Source of the DNA: Halovenus sp.
GTDB taxonomy: Archaea > Halobacteriota > Halobacteria > Halobacteriales > Haloarculaceae
Direction of reading: 5' to 3'
Assembly: GCA_028275145.1 (NCBI GenBank)
Contig: JAQCNG010000272.1
Coordinates: 1-28,510, forward strand
Length of the DNA stretch: 28,510 nucleotides
A program made the translations under genes and the position numbers. Position 1 is the first letter of the stretch; every line of letters begins with the position of its first letter. The notes beneath the pieces are model-generated. The model was not told the DNA's origin, made no database searches, and saw only the letters and a program-made list of their open reading frames with translations. Shown here piece after piece: positions 8,354 through 15,624 of the stretch.

Positions 8354-8462
8354 GCGACGATGATGACCCCCGTGGCACTGTCTCAGCGCATACGGTCGGT
8401 GGTCCCGTCCTGATACAAAAGTTCGAGGTGTCACGGGCACGCGACCGGTGAAACTCGCAGGG

Positions 8463-8468
8463 TTTATG
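8463..8468 (+). promoter_or_regulatory. BoxA of the rpl37ae operon
   Basis: TTTATG lies 28-33 nt before the ATG at 8496. It supports that start over the earlier in-frame GTG at 8448, which would put the promoter inside the gene. Confidence 0.55.
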
Positions 8469-8495
8469 CCTCTACTCGGCCGAGTCGTACCCACT

Positions 8496-8774
8496 ATGAG
8501 TGACCAGGAGAGCAAGGTCGGGAGTGCCGGCCGATTCGGGGCGCGCTACGGGCGGGTCGCCCGCCGGCGTGTCGCCCAGATCGAGCGGGAGATGCGCTCT
8601 GCGACCGTCGACGGCGACAGCGTCAAACGGGTCGGCACCGGCATCTGGATAAACGAGGAGACCGGCGAGAAGTTCGCGGGCGGCGCGTACAAGCCCGAGA
8701 CCCCGGCCGGAAAGACGGTGAACCGCTCCATCCGTGCCGCACTCGGCGAGGACGAGGAGGACGAAGACGAATGA
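8496..8774 (+). CDS. rpl37ae: 50S ribosomal protein L37Ae (eL43), cysteine-free form
   Basis: A 92-aa large-subunit ribosomal protein. [20 protein letters not shown] (9-28) and [19 protein letters not shown] (62-80) are characteristic of L37Ae. Between them the family normally has a zinc ribbon with two CxxC pairs, as in the zinc-bound Haloarcula protein. Here there is no cysteine at all; the region reads [20 protein letters not shown] (36-55). The surrounding GTGIW core is kept, so the fold is probably held without zinc. The tail is acidic. The gene overlaps rpoP by 4 nt (ATGA), starting an operon rpl37ae-rpoP-pcc1. Confidence 0.92.
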   Translation: MSDQESKVGSAGRFGARYGRVARRRVAQIEREMRSATVDGDSVKRVGTGIWINEETGEKFAGGAYKPETPAGKTVNRSIRAALGEDEEDEDE

Positions 8775-8905
8775 GCTACAAGTGCTCCCGGTGCAAGCGC
8801 GACGTCGGCCTCGACGAGTACGGTGGCGTCCGCTGTCCGTACTGTGGGCACCGTGTGCTGCTGAAAGAGCGGAGTCGCGATGTCAAAGAGGTCGACGTCG
8901 AGTAA
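8771..8905 (+). CDS. rpoP: DNA-directed RNA polymerase subunit P (Rpo12)
   Basis: A 44-aa zinc-ribbon subunit of archaeal RNA polymerase, homologous to eukaryotic Rpb12. It begins [19 protein letters not shown] and has [13 protein letters not shown]; the pairs CSRC (5-8) and CPYC (22-25) bind zinc. Length and motifs match the family. It starts inside the end of rpl37ae (ATGA overlap) and its own 3' end overlaps the preferred pcc1 start by 26 nt, so translation of the three genes is probably coupled. This gene order is common in haloarchaea. Confidence 0.95.
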   Translation: MSYKCSRCKRDVGLDEYGGVRCPYCGHRVLLKERSRDVKEVDVE

Positions 8906-9152
8906 CGCCGTGCGCCACGAGACCCGACTGTCTGTCGAGTACCCCTCTCCCGAGCAGGCACGCCGTATCGAGCGTGCGCTCGCGCCGGAGGTCGGCGATA
9001 TCGGCGATACCCGCAGTCGGACCCGCCTCCGGCGGTCGGGAGCGGTCGTCAGCATCGTCGTCGAGGCGGCCGACCTCGTTGCACTCCGTGCCGGACTGAA
9101 CACCTGGTGTTCGTTACTGGGTGTGGCCGAGCAGACCGGTGGTGCCTGCTGA
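8880..9152 (+). CDS. pcc1: KEOPS complex subunit Pcc1
   Basis: A 90-aa protein of the Pcc1 family, the dimerisation subunit of the KEOPS complex that makes the t6A modification at position 37 of ANN-reading tRNAs. The call rests on length, on the pattern of two beta strands, a helix ([14 protein letters not shown]) and further strands ([20 protein letters not shown]), a C-terminal helix ([20 protein letters not shown]), and the conserved place after rpoP and before prefoldin beta. ATG 8880 overlaps rpoP by 26 nt; GTG 8910, just after the rpoP stop, is a shorter alternative giving [11 protein letters not shown]. The TsaC/Sua5 gene for the preceding step lies 2 kb away. Confidence 0.85.
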   Translation: MSKRSTSSNAVRHETRLSVEYPSPEQARRIERALAPEVGDIGDTRSRTRLRRSGAVVSIVVEAADLVALRAGLNTWCSLLGVAEQTGGAC

Positions 9153-9200
9153 GTGTGTGGCCGACGGGCAACCGGCAGGGAACGGGCGTGAAAGCGTGCG

Positions 9201-9206
9201 TTTATG
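9201..9206 (+). promoter_or_regulatory. BoxA upstream of prefoldin beta
   Basis: TTTATG lies 25-30 nt before the ATG at 9231. The ATG at 9204 falls inside this box, so it is unlikely to be the start codon. Confidence 0.5.
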
Positions 9207-9230
9207 TCGATGGGTCCCGACGTGTTGGAT

Positions 9231-9608
9231 ATGCAGGGAAATCTTCCGCCGGAAGCACAGGAGAAAATCGAGGAGCTGCAGGACCTCCAGGAGACGGCCC
9301 AGCAGGTGGCCGCACAGAAGCAGGAGGCCGAGAGTGAACTGACCGAGTCCGAGACAGCACTCGAAGAACTCGATGACGTCGACGAGGACACACAGATGTA
9401 CCAGCAACTCGGCGGTCTGCTCGTCGAGACGGAGTACGACGAGGCAAAAGAGGACCTCGAGGAGAAAGTCGACAGTCTCCAGGTGCGCGTCGACACCCTC
9501 GAGAAACAGGAAGAGCGGGTCCAGCAGCAGTTCGAGGAGCTCCAGAGCGAGCTCCAGCAGATGCTCGGCGGTGCTGGCGGCGCGCTCGGCGGTGCCGGCG
9601 GTGCGTGA
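9231..9608 (+). CDS. pfdB: prefoldin beta subunit
   Basis: A 125-aa subunit of prefoldin, the hexameric chaperone that captures unfolded proteins and hands them to the thermosome. The protein starts [20 protein letters not shown] and has two long coiled-coil helices (about 8-52 and 70-112) separated by the beta hairpin ([20 protein letters not shown]), the standard beta-prefoldin layout. A Gly/Ala tail ([11 protein letters not shown]) ends it. The start is moved from ATG 9204 to ATG 9231 because of family similarity and the box at 9201-9206. Its stop overlaps the GTG start of the next gene by 4 nt. Confidence 0.94.
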   Translation: MQGNLPPEAQEKIEELQDLQETAQQVAAQKQEAESELTESETALEELDDVDEDTQMYQQLGGLLVETEYDEAKEDLEEKVDSLQVRVDTLEKQEERVQQQFEELQSELQQMLGGAGGALGGAGGA

Positions 9609-9844
9609 CTGAGGCCTCTCCAGACGACCGCGAGGTCGTCGAGACGGCAGTCGAGGCGGCCGAGGAGGTTGTCCTCTCGCGGTACTCCCGGAGCGAACTG
9701 CGCGACATCGATATCGGGGTTTCCTTCGAGGACGGCCGGCTGTCGGTCGACATCTATGTCGACGCGCCTGGTGACCCAGACCAGGTCGCAAACGACGCGG
9801 CACTGGCAGCCCGTGGCGCGGTCGACGACCTGCTCGACGTGTAG
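9605..9844 (+). CDS. DUF3194 family protein
   Basis: A 79-aa acidic protein of unknown function, resembling the DUF3194 family found after prefoldin beta in haloarchaea. It has a helix ([19 protein letters not shown]), two strands ([20 protein letters not shown]) and a final helix ([20 protein letters not shown]). The start is GTG at 9605, overlapping the prefoldin stop (GTGA), so the two are probably translationally coupled. The coupling suggests a role near prefoldin or nascent proteins, but this is inference. Confidence 0.82.
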   Translation: MTEASPDDREVVETAVEAAEEVVLSRYSRSELRDIDIGVSFEDGRLSVDIYVDAPGDPDQVANDAALAARGAVDDLLDV

Positions 9845-9855
9845 CGAGCGGACCG

Positions 9856-9862
9856 CTTTTGA
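9856..9862 (+). promoter_or_regulatory. possible BoxA upstream of the DUF151 gene
   Basis: CTTTTGA sits 24-30 nt before the ATG at 9886 in the short gap after DUF3194. It supports the ATG at 9886. Confidence 0.35.
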
Positions 9863-9885
9863 CCCCCGCACACGTATGTCTGGGC

Positions 9886-10362
9886 ATGGAACACGAGGCG
9901 ACCGTCGAAGGGGTCGGCGTCGGCGTCAGCGACGAGGGACCGGGCGCGCCGGTCGTGTTACTCCGGGCGCGCGAGGAGCTGATTCCGATCTTCATCAGCG
10001 CCGACCAGGCACAGTCCATGCAGCTCGCGCTCGAGGGTGAACCCTTCGAGCGCCCGCTGACCCACGACCTGTTTGTCGAGATGGTCGCGGAGTTCGGTGC
10101 AGCGATCGACCGCGTCCGCGTCGACGACCTCGCCGACGAGACCTTCTACGCGAAAATCGACACGGAGCAGTATCACGGCGGCGAGCGCAACCGTGCGGTG
10201 TTCGACTGTCGCCCCTCGGACGGCATCGCCATCGCACTCCGGGTCGACTGTCCGCTCGTCGTCACCGACGAGGTGGTCGACGAGGCGGGCCGGCCGCCCG
10301 AGGCGTTCGAGACCGACGAGGAACTCGACGACACCGACGACGACTTCGGCGACACGCTGTGA
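9886..10362 (+). CDS. DUF151 bifunctional nuclease family protein
   Basis: A 158-aa soluble protein of the BFN/DUF151 family. Family features are the strand pattern ending in LIPIFISADQAQSMQLALEG (about 33-52), the segment RPLTHDLFVEMVAEFG, and the C-terminal FDCRPSDGIAIALRVDCPL with the typical RPSDGIALA-like motif. Plant and bacterial relatives have been reported with DNase and RNase activity, but whether this one cuts nucleic acid is not known. The last 25 residues are very acidic. ATG 9886 is preferred over the upstream GTG 9859, which lies in the promoter region. The HAD gene starts 1 nt after its stop codon. Confidence 0.88.
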   Translation: MEHEATVEGVGVGVSDEGPGAPVVLLRAREELIPIFISADQAQSMQLALEGEPFERPLTHDLFVEMVAEFGAAIDRVRVDDLADETFYAKIDTEQYHGGERNRAVFDCRPSDGIAIALRVDCPLVVTDEVVDEAGRPPEAFETDEELDDTDDDFGDTL

Positions 10363-10363
10363 G

Positions 10364-11053
10364 ATGAGCGGGTACGACGGACTGTTGCTCGACCACGACG
10401 GCGTGCTGGTCGAACTGGTCAGCCGGGAGCGACTCGCCGCAGGGCTGCGCACTCACGGCGAACCCCGGTTGCGCGCACTCGGTGTCACCCCCGACACGGC
10501 GCTGTTCGACGCGTTCAGCGTCGGGGCCGACCGAGCGGAGATCAGCGACCAGGCCGACCGTCACGGCGTCGACCCCGGCGCGCTGTGGCAGTGTCGTGAC
10601 GACGCCATCGAGACGACGCTCCGGGCCGCCACCAGAGCCGGCGAGAAAGAGCCCTACGACGATGTCGAGGCACTCGCCGGTCTCGACGTGCCCCGGGGCA
10701 TCGTGAGCAACAACCAGCGCCGAATCGTCGAGTTTGTTCTGGCGGCCCACGGTCTGGCGGACCTGTTCGAGACGGTCCGGGCGCGCGAACCCACGCTCGC
10801 GAGTCTCGACCGAAAAAAGCCCGCGCCGGTGTATCTCGACAGGGCCGTGTCGGACCTCGGTGTCGAACAACCGCTGTACGTCGGCGACAGCGAGACGGAC
10901 GTCCTCGCGGCCCGCCGCGCGGGCATCGACACGGTCTTTCTGCGCCGCGGACACAACGCCGACACCTCGCTCTCGACGGACCCGACGTACGAGGCGAGCA
11001 CGCTCGAGGAGGTTGTCAGCCTTCTGGGGACCGACCCGGGAACTGCCCGGTAG
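10364..11053 (+). CDS. HAD superfamily hydrolase, phosphoglycolate phosphatase-like
   Basis: A 229-aa cytoplasmic phosphatase of the haloacid dehalogenase superfamily. Motif I is LLLDHDGVL near the N-terminus (the two aspartates are nucleophile and acid/base), motif II is GIVSNNQRR with the serine, motif III is the lysine in LDRKKPAP, and motif IV is LYVGDSETDVLAARRAG with the metal-binding acids. A helical cap (residues about 20-95) places it in subfamily I. The substrate is not predictable. It follows the DUF151 gene directly and probably shares its transcript. Confidence 0.9.
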   Translation: MSGYDGLLLDHDGVLVELVSRERLAAGLRTHGEPRLRALGVTPDTALFDAFSVGADRAEISDQADRHGVDPGALWQCRDDAIETTLRAATRAGEKEPYDDVEALAGLDVPRGIVSNNQRRIVEFVLAAHGLADLFETVRAREPTLASLDRKKPAPVYLDRAVSDLGVEQPLYVGDSETDVLAARRAGIDTVFLRRGHNADTSLSTDPTYEASTLEEVVSLLGTDPGTAR

Positions 11054-11108
11054 TCACACACAGCCCCGACGTGTCGCTCCGGCGCACAGGCTACGGTGTG
11101 CCCGGCGG

Positions 11109-11705
11109 TCACACGCGGTCCGAGAGCCACCGTTCGATGTCGTCGGCGAGCGGGCCCCGGCGGTGGACGGTCCCGCGCTCGACGTCGACCACCGTCGACC
11201 CGCCGCCCGGAGTCTCGCCGTCGTCGACGACAGCGGTCACGCGCTCGCGGACGCGCTCGTGGAGGTCAGCGACGCGCCGGGCCGACGGCCGGCCGCTCTC
11301 GTTGGCGCTCGTGGCCGTCACCGGCGCGACACGGTCGAGCAGGGCCAGCGCAACCTCGTGGTCTGGGACCCGCACACCCACCCGGTCGCGGCCGGCGGTC
11401 AGGATATCGGGCACCCGGTCGCCCCGCTCGACGACGACGGTCACCGGGCCGGGCAGGAACTCCCGCATGAACGACCGCTCGCGCTCGCTCGGGTCGGTGT
11501 ATCTGCGGGCCGTCTCGACGTCCGGCACCGCCATCGAAACCGGGTCCTTTCGGTCGCGGCCTTTTGTCTCGAAGACCCGCTCGACTGCCCCGGGGTCGAG
11601 CGCGTCGGCACCCAGTCCGTAGACCGTCTCTGTCGGGTAAACCGCAAGCTCGGCCCCGCGGATGGCCGCCGCGGCAGCCTCGATATCGCTGGGTTCGGCC
11701 GGCAT
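11109..11705 (-). CDS. tsaC: threonylcarbamoyl-AMP synthase (TsaC/Sua5 family)
   Basis: A 198-aa enzyme that makes threonylcarbamoyl-adenylate from threonine, bicarbonate and ATP, the precursor used by KEOPS for t6A in tRNA. Family motifs are AVYPTETVYGLG (21-32), ETKGRDRKDP (46-55), LPGPVTVVV (84-92), VGVRVPDH (109-116) and ATSANESG (131-138). The length matches the short single-domain form without the C-terminal Sua5 domain. It is encoded opposite to pcc1, whose complex uses its product. Its start is 10 bp after the end of the redoxin gene, so it may be the last gene of that transcript. It converges with the HAD gene across 55 bp. Confidence 0.94.
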   Translation of the reverse strand: MPAEPSDIEAAAAAIRGAELAVYPTETVYGLGADALDPGAVERVFETKGRDRKDPVSMAVPDVETARRYTDPSERERSFMREFLPGPVTVVVERGDRVPDILTAGRDRVGVRVPDHEVALALLDRVAPVTATSANESGRPSARRVADLHERVRERVTAVVDDGETPGGGSTVVDVERGTVHRRGPLADDIERWLSDRV

Positions 11706-11714
11706 CGCTCTGTC

Positions 11715-12248
11715 TCACCCGTCTGTGGCCTCGACAGCCTCGAGCACCGCGGTCTCGAGGTCATCGTAGTCGGGGAGGTCGGGCCACTCGCTCGCGGCCC
11801 ACGCGTACCGGACGGTCCGGTCGTCGTCCAGCACGAACGTCGCGGGCCGTGGCTCGGTGATGCCAGTCATCCCGTCGAGGTCGTTCGTGATGCCGTAGGC
11901 CTCGGCCACGGCGTTCGCGGGGTCGGAGAAAAACCGGAAGTCGGTCTCCCCGAGGTTGTTGTCCTCGATGAGTCGCTTGTGGGCGTAGGGCGTCGAGATG
12001 GAGAGTCCGACCACCGTCGCGCCGAGGTCGTCGAACCCGCGGTCGCGCATCTCCGACCAGACGTAGGTCCCCGGAAAGGCACCGTCCATCGAGTAAAAGA
12101 CCAGACAGACCGGCCCATCGAGCTCCGACAGCGCGACGTCCTCCCAGTACTCGTCGTCGACGACCGGGCGGGTGAAATCCGGCGCCTGCTCGCCCTCGGT
12201 GGGGTGGTCCGGTTCGCCCATGTCGACCACCTCGAACCCCAGGTCCAT
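11715..12248 (-). CDS. redoxin-fold (AhpC/TSA-like) protein lacking the peroxidatic cysteine
   Basis: A 177-aa soluble protein with the thioredoxin-like fold of peroxiredoxins: EGEQAPDFTRPVVDD near the start, strand VCLVFYSMDG (47-56), strand ATVVGLSIS, FRFFSDPANAVAEAYGI, and PATFVLDDDRTVRYAWAA near the end. In active family members the loop after FYPxD holds the catalytic cysteine; here it reads AFPGTYVW, with Gly60 at that place. The only cysteine is C48, in the preceding strand. Peroxidase activity by the usual mechanism is therefore unlikely, and a structural, binding or partner-dependent role is possible. Its ATG directly abuts the TAG of the CPFC gene, so the two are cotranscribed. Confidence 0.85.
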   Translation of the reverse strand: MDLGFEVVDMGEPDHPTEGEQAPDFTRPVVDDEYWEDVALSELDGPVCLVFYSMDGAFPGTYVWSEMRDRGFDDLGATVVGLSISTPYAHKRLIEDNNLGETDFRFFSDPANAVAEAYGITNDLDGMTGITEPRPATFVLDDDRTVRYAWAASEWPDLPDYDDLETAVLEAVEATDG

Positions 12249-12542
12249 CTACGACCCCCCCGCGGCCGCAGTCTCGACGGTGAGGCGACCGTTCTCGCCG
12301 TACGTCTCCTCGAGATACGAGACGATGTTCGCGCTCTCGGCCATCGTCACGCCCGTGTTGTCGTCCACGATGACCGGCACCGTCCGGACGCCGCTCTCGC
12401 GTTTGACCGCGTCGCGTTTCGAGTGCAGCGGCTCGACGAACCGGGAGCGGTACGCCAGTCCGTACTCGTCGAGTGTTCTGACCACGCGCTCACAGAACGG
12501 ACACGCCTGCAGTCGGTAGAGTGTAATCGCTGGCTCGCTCAT
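12249..12542 (-). CDS. glutaredoxin/GST N-terminal domain protein with CPFC active site
   Basis: A 97-aa thioredoxin-fold protein. The dithiol site is C14-P-F-C17 (LYRLQACPFCERVV), followed by the cis-proline motif TVPVIVDD and ESANIVSYLEETYG, which is typical of glutaredoxin and of the N-terminal domain of glutathione S-transferases. It should reduce disulfides; in haloarchaea the partner thiol could be gamma-glutamylcysteine, which is inference. ATG 12542 is chosen over the in-frame GTG at 12548. A box GCTTACAC lies at 12565-12572. It is followed without a gap by the cysteine-less redoxin gene, suggesting a functional pair. Confidence 0.9.
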   Translation of the reverse strand: MSEPAITLYRLQACPFCERVVRTLDEYGLAYRSRFVEPLHSKRDAVKRESGVRTVPVIVDDNTGVTMAESANIVSYLEETYGENGRLTVETAAAGGS

Positions 12543-12564
12543 ACCCACTGTAGGGAGGACTCGG

Positions 12565-12572
12565 GTGTAAGC
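12565..12572 (-). promoter_or_regulatory. possible BoxA of the glutaredoxin-redoxin operon
   Basis: GCTTACAC on the minus strand lies 23-30 nt before the ATG at 12542, within the 96-bp gap downstream of the peptide-transport operon. Confidence 0.35.
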
Positions 12573-12644
12573 GCTTCGACGCCGGGCCGCTCGTTTGCTG
12601 TCGTGACGACTCGCTCACCGGCGTACGTGGTTGTTTGCCCCGGC

Positions 12645-13103
12645 TCACCGTTCGAGCTCCGCGAGAAACGGCTCGACGGACTCGTGTTCCAGTTCCAGCA
12701 CAGTCGTTCCGGTGACCGAGCGGAGGACTGTCCGGGCAGGACCGCTCGCGTCGGTGTACTCGAGGAGGCTCTGGTGACGGACCCCTCCGGCGACGAGTAT
12801 CCGTACCGCTCTTGCTCTGTCGTGGACATCCAGCACGTAGAACCGAACCTGGTCCACATCGGCGTACTGGACCTGGGTTCGGGAAACTGACCGGTCCCCG
12901 ATGTGGTCCTCGAGTGCTGTGGCTGTCTCACCGGAGATGGTAAACGAGAACCTGACAGGACCCTCGTCGGACTGTCTGACAGCCCCGTGGTCCGCGAACG
13001 CCTCACAGACACTGTCTCCGCGCTCGCGATACGCCGCCGCATCTGTTCGGACACGGTCTCTGATCTGTTCCCACGTCGCTGTGATTGGGTTCTCTGATGG
13101 CAT
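12645..13103 (-). CDS. uncharacterised haloarchaeal protein at the end of the peptide-transport operon
   Basis: A 152-aa soluble protein I recognise only as a haloarchaeal hypothetical. It begins MPSENPITATWEQIRDRV, continues with a helix (DAAAYRERGDSVCEAFADHG), strands (PVRFSFTISGETATALEDHI) and a strand pair (QVQYADVDQVRFYVLDVHD), and ends in a helix (EHESVEPFLAELER). No catalytic motif is evident. The reading frame stays open upstream into the permease gene, but that part is Arg-rich shadow; the ATG at 13103, 5 bp after the permease stop, is the natural start. The position suggests cotranscription with the importer, but no function follows from this. Confidence 0.8.
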   Translation of the reverse strand: MPSENPITATWEQIRDRVRTDAAAYRERGDSVCEAFADHGAVRQSDEGPVRFSFTISGETATALEDHIGDRSVSRTQVQYADVDQVRFYVLDVHDRARAVRILVAGGVRHQSLLEYTDASGPARTVLRSVTGTTVLELEHESVEPFLAELER

Positions 13104-13108
13104 CTGTG

Positions 13109-14536
13109 TTACCCTCCCGCGCCGCTCGCGGCGGTTGTGGTCTCCTCCTCGTTTTCGAGCTCTGTCTCGGCGTCGATTGCGTCCCGAACCCCGTCTCCGA
13201 GCGCGTTGAACCCCGTCACGACGATCACTATCAACACACCGGGGATGGTGGCGATGTGCCAGGACTCGGTGGTCAACAGCGGTTGACCAACGTCGACGAG
13301 CCGGCCCCACTCGGGTGTCGGCGGTGAGATGCCGAGTCCGAGAAAGGACAGCCCCGCGGTTCCGATGATGATCCCGCCGAGATTCATCGACGCGTACACG
13401 AGCAGGTAGCCGACGATGTAGGGAAAGATGTGTCGTCGCATCGTGGTCAGCGGGGGGAGCCCGTAGCTGTCGGCGGCGTCCACCCACGTCCGCTCGGAGA
13501 CCTGCAGTGCCGGCCCACGGATCGCACGCCACAGCGAGGGCCAGCCTGTGAGTGCGAAAATGAGCGCCAGCAGGGCTCCGCCGTTGTACAGACCGGCAAT
13601 CCAGGTCTGGGAGAGGACCACCGATAACATGATAACGACCAGAAGCTGTGGGAGTGACTGGGTCGCATCGCTCAACAGGACGATGCCGAGGTCGATCCAC
13701 CCGCCGTAGTACGCGCTGATGAGCGCCAGCGCCGCGGAGATGACACTGCTGATGAGGATCGCTACCAGCCCGATAAACAGTGAGATTCGAGAGCCAAGCG
13801 CAACCTGGGTGAACAGGTCCTGACCGGACGGGAGCGTCCCGAACGGATGGAACCGGTCGTACTTGTCGTAACTGAGCGGCCCGATGTGTCTGTCGGGAAT
13901 CCCCTGTGACGTCGAGTCGAGATTCGCGGCAAAAACTGTCGTCGTCTCTATCTGGCCTGTCGTGTCGTCGTAGTAGCGCAACTCGTTGCTGTTCGGGTCG
14001 ATGACGTTCTCCTCGAGAGAGGTCGGACTGACCGCGGGCGCAAACAGGGCGAGTATGAGAAACGAGAGCACGACCAGCAGTCCGAACTGCCCCCACCGGT
14101 GCTGTCTGAACCGGCGAACACCGTCGTCGAGCGGTGTCCAACTCGCCGTCCGGTACCGGGCGCGGTAGAGAAGGTATCCACGCCAGAGCCAGTACAGACA
14201 CAGGAACCCGTAGGCGTAGACGAGCACGAGTCGCAGGAGCCACACAACGGCCGGTGACAGCCCCAGGAACGTGCCCTGCCAGCCCTCACCGGGGACGTGC
14301 ACGCCCTGGTTTGGAATCGTCTCCCGACTCAGCAACACGGGCACCTGGTCTGTGACCTGTGTCGCTGTGGACCCGACCGGCAGTGAGGTTGTGAGAAACT
14401 GGAGCAGCGCCCCCACCTGCGGGAGCACCAGCAGTACCGCGACGAGCACCCACGCTCGTGTGGGCGTCAGTGGGAGCCGTTCGAGCCGGCTCTGTGGCGT
14501 CGAGTCCGGTTCGTGCTGTGGTACAGGGTCACTCAT
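13109..14536 (-). CDS. dppC: oligopeptide/dipeptide ABC transporter permease (DppC/OppC-like) with N-terminal extension
   Basis: A 475-aa inner permease of a peptide importer. The canonical part starts near residue 145 (first helix about 151-170). A long external loop leads to HPFGTLPSGQDLFTQVALG (230-248), five further helices, and the cytoplasmic coupling loop VDAADSYGLPPLTTMRRHI (352-370), which docks on the ATPase. Typical DppC is about 300 aa; this one has about 140 extra N-terminal residues with two more membrane helices (27-48 and 94-116). ATG 14536 overlaps the TAA of dppB by one base. The upstream in-frame start at 14605 would give an unlikely His/Arg-rich leader. Peptide specificity is inferred from the family. 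Confidence 0.92.
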   Translation of the reverse strand: MSDPVPQHEPDSTPQSRLERLPLTPTRAWVLVAVLLVLPQVGALLQFLTTSLPVGSTATQVTDQVPVLLSRETIPNQGVHVPGEGWQGTFLGLSPAVVWLLRLVLVYAYGFLCLYWLWRGYLLYRARYRTASWTPLDDGVRRFRQHRWGQFGLLVVLSFLILALFAPAVSPTSLEENVIDPNSNELRYYDDTTGQIETTTVFAANLDSTSQGIPDRHIGPLSYDKYDRFHPFGTLPSGQDLFTQVALGSRISLFIGLVAILISSVISAALALISAYYGGWIDLGIVLLSDATQSLPQLLVVIMLSVVLSQTWIAGLYNGGALLALIFALTGWPSLWRAIRGPALQVSERTWVDAADSYGLPPLTTMRRHIFPYIVGYLLVYASMNLGGIIIGTAGLSFLGLGISPPTPEWGRLVDVGQPLLTTESWHIATIPGVLIVIVVTGFNALGDGVRDAIDAETELENEEETTTAASGAGG

Positions 14537-15558
14537 TATCGTTCCTCGTAGCCGATTCGTGGGTCGATGAGCGTGTACAGGATGTCCTGCATGATGTTGA
14601 TACACACTGTCAGTAGAATGAATACGAACATCAACGAACCCGCGAGCGGGAGGTCACCCGCCGTCATCGCATCGAAAAACAGGGTTCCAATCCCGTTGAT
14701 ACCGAACACCACCTCGACCAGCACCGACCCGCCGACCAGGATGTACGCCTCGCTCGTGATAACCGGAATCAGCGGGATCATCGCGTTCCGCAGGACGTGT
14801 TTGCCGATGAGCCGCCGTCTGGACACCCCGACAGCCTGTGCCGTATCGATGAAGTCCTCGTTTATAATCTCGAGCACCGCGGTTCTGGACAACCGGAGTT
14901 CGTTACCCATCGAGGCGGAACCGAGCACGAACGCGGCAGGCAGAATCTGTTTCGTGGCTGTGACGAACCCCTCCGGTGTCCCGAGACTCGACAGGTCCGG
15001 CGCGCCGACGATCTCTGTCTCGATGATAAACGACTCCCAGCCGCTGCCCAGAAACAGCGTATCGGACCGCGAGAGGAGTGCCAGCAGGATGACCGCGAGC
15101 CAGAAGTTCGGCATCGCGCGCCAGACGATGCCCGTGATGGATGCCGCGTAATCACGGTTCGTGTTCACGTTGAGCCCCGCGTAGATGCCCAGCGGTATCC
15201 CGATAAAAACCGGTATCAGCACAGCCCACAGGCCGAGCCAGATGGTGCGGGGGCCGAACTGTGCCAGCAGCGACACGGTGTCTTGCCCCGGATACACCAC
15301 CCACGACTGGCCCAGGTCGAAGGTGAACAGATCTGTGATGTACTCGGCGTACTGGACGTGGATGGGGTCGTTCAGCCCGAGCTGCTCTTCGATCCGTTCC
15401 AGCCGCTCCTGTGCCTGTGCGCTGTTGACCGGCCCCACGATAGCAGCCGCGGGGTTCAGCGGCCCGAGCCGGATAATAGCAAATGTCGCTGTCGTCCCGA
15501 GCAACAGAACCGGGATTGCCAGCAGAATCCGCTTGAGCAGGTACAGGAGCCGGTTCAT
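14536..15558 (-). CDS. dppB: oligopeptide/dipeptide ABC transporter permease (DppB/OppB-like)
   Basis: A 340-aa membrane protein that forms the translocation pore together with the DppC-like subunit. It starts MNRLLYLLKRILLAIPVLLL, the usual first helix of DppB, followed by a large external domain (about 35-100) and five more helices. The coupling loop DTAQAVGVSRRRLIGKHVL is followed by RNAMIPLIP, as in the family. Its length is normal. It begins 66 bp after the binding-protein gene and overlaps dppC by one base, consistent with one transcript. Confidence 0.94.
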   Translation of the reverse strand: MNRLLYLLKRILLAIPVLLLGTTATFAIIRLGPLNPAAAIVGPVNSAQAQERLERIEEQLGLNDPIHVQYAEYITDLFTFDLGQSWVVYPGQDTVSLLAQFGPRTIWLGLWAVLIPVFIGIPLGIYAGLNVNTNRDYAASITGIVWRAMPNFWLAVILLALLSRSDTLFLGSGWESFIIETEIVGAPDLSSLGTPEGFVTATKQILPAAFVLGSASMGNELRLSRTAVLEIINEDFIDTAQAVGVSRRRLIGKHVLRNAMIPLIPVITSEAYILVGGSVLVEVVFGINGIGTLFFDAMTAGDLPLAGSLMFVFILLTVCINIMQDILYTLIDPRIGYEER

Positions 15559-15624
15559 CTCACCAGTCCAGTCGAGATTCTGCCGACAGGTCTGCGGAGG
15601 CGACCCTGGTCATGCCGGGGGGGT

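Noticed and set aside
12645..14243. 532-codon minus-strand open frame through the dppC region
   Set aside because: Only its last 153 codons (from ATG 13103) are a gene. The earlier part lies in another frame of dppC, is very Arg-rich and has no family similarity.
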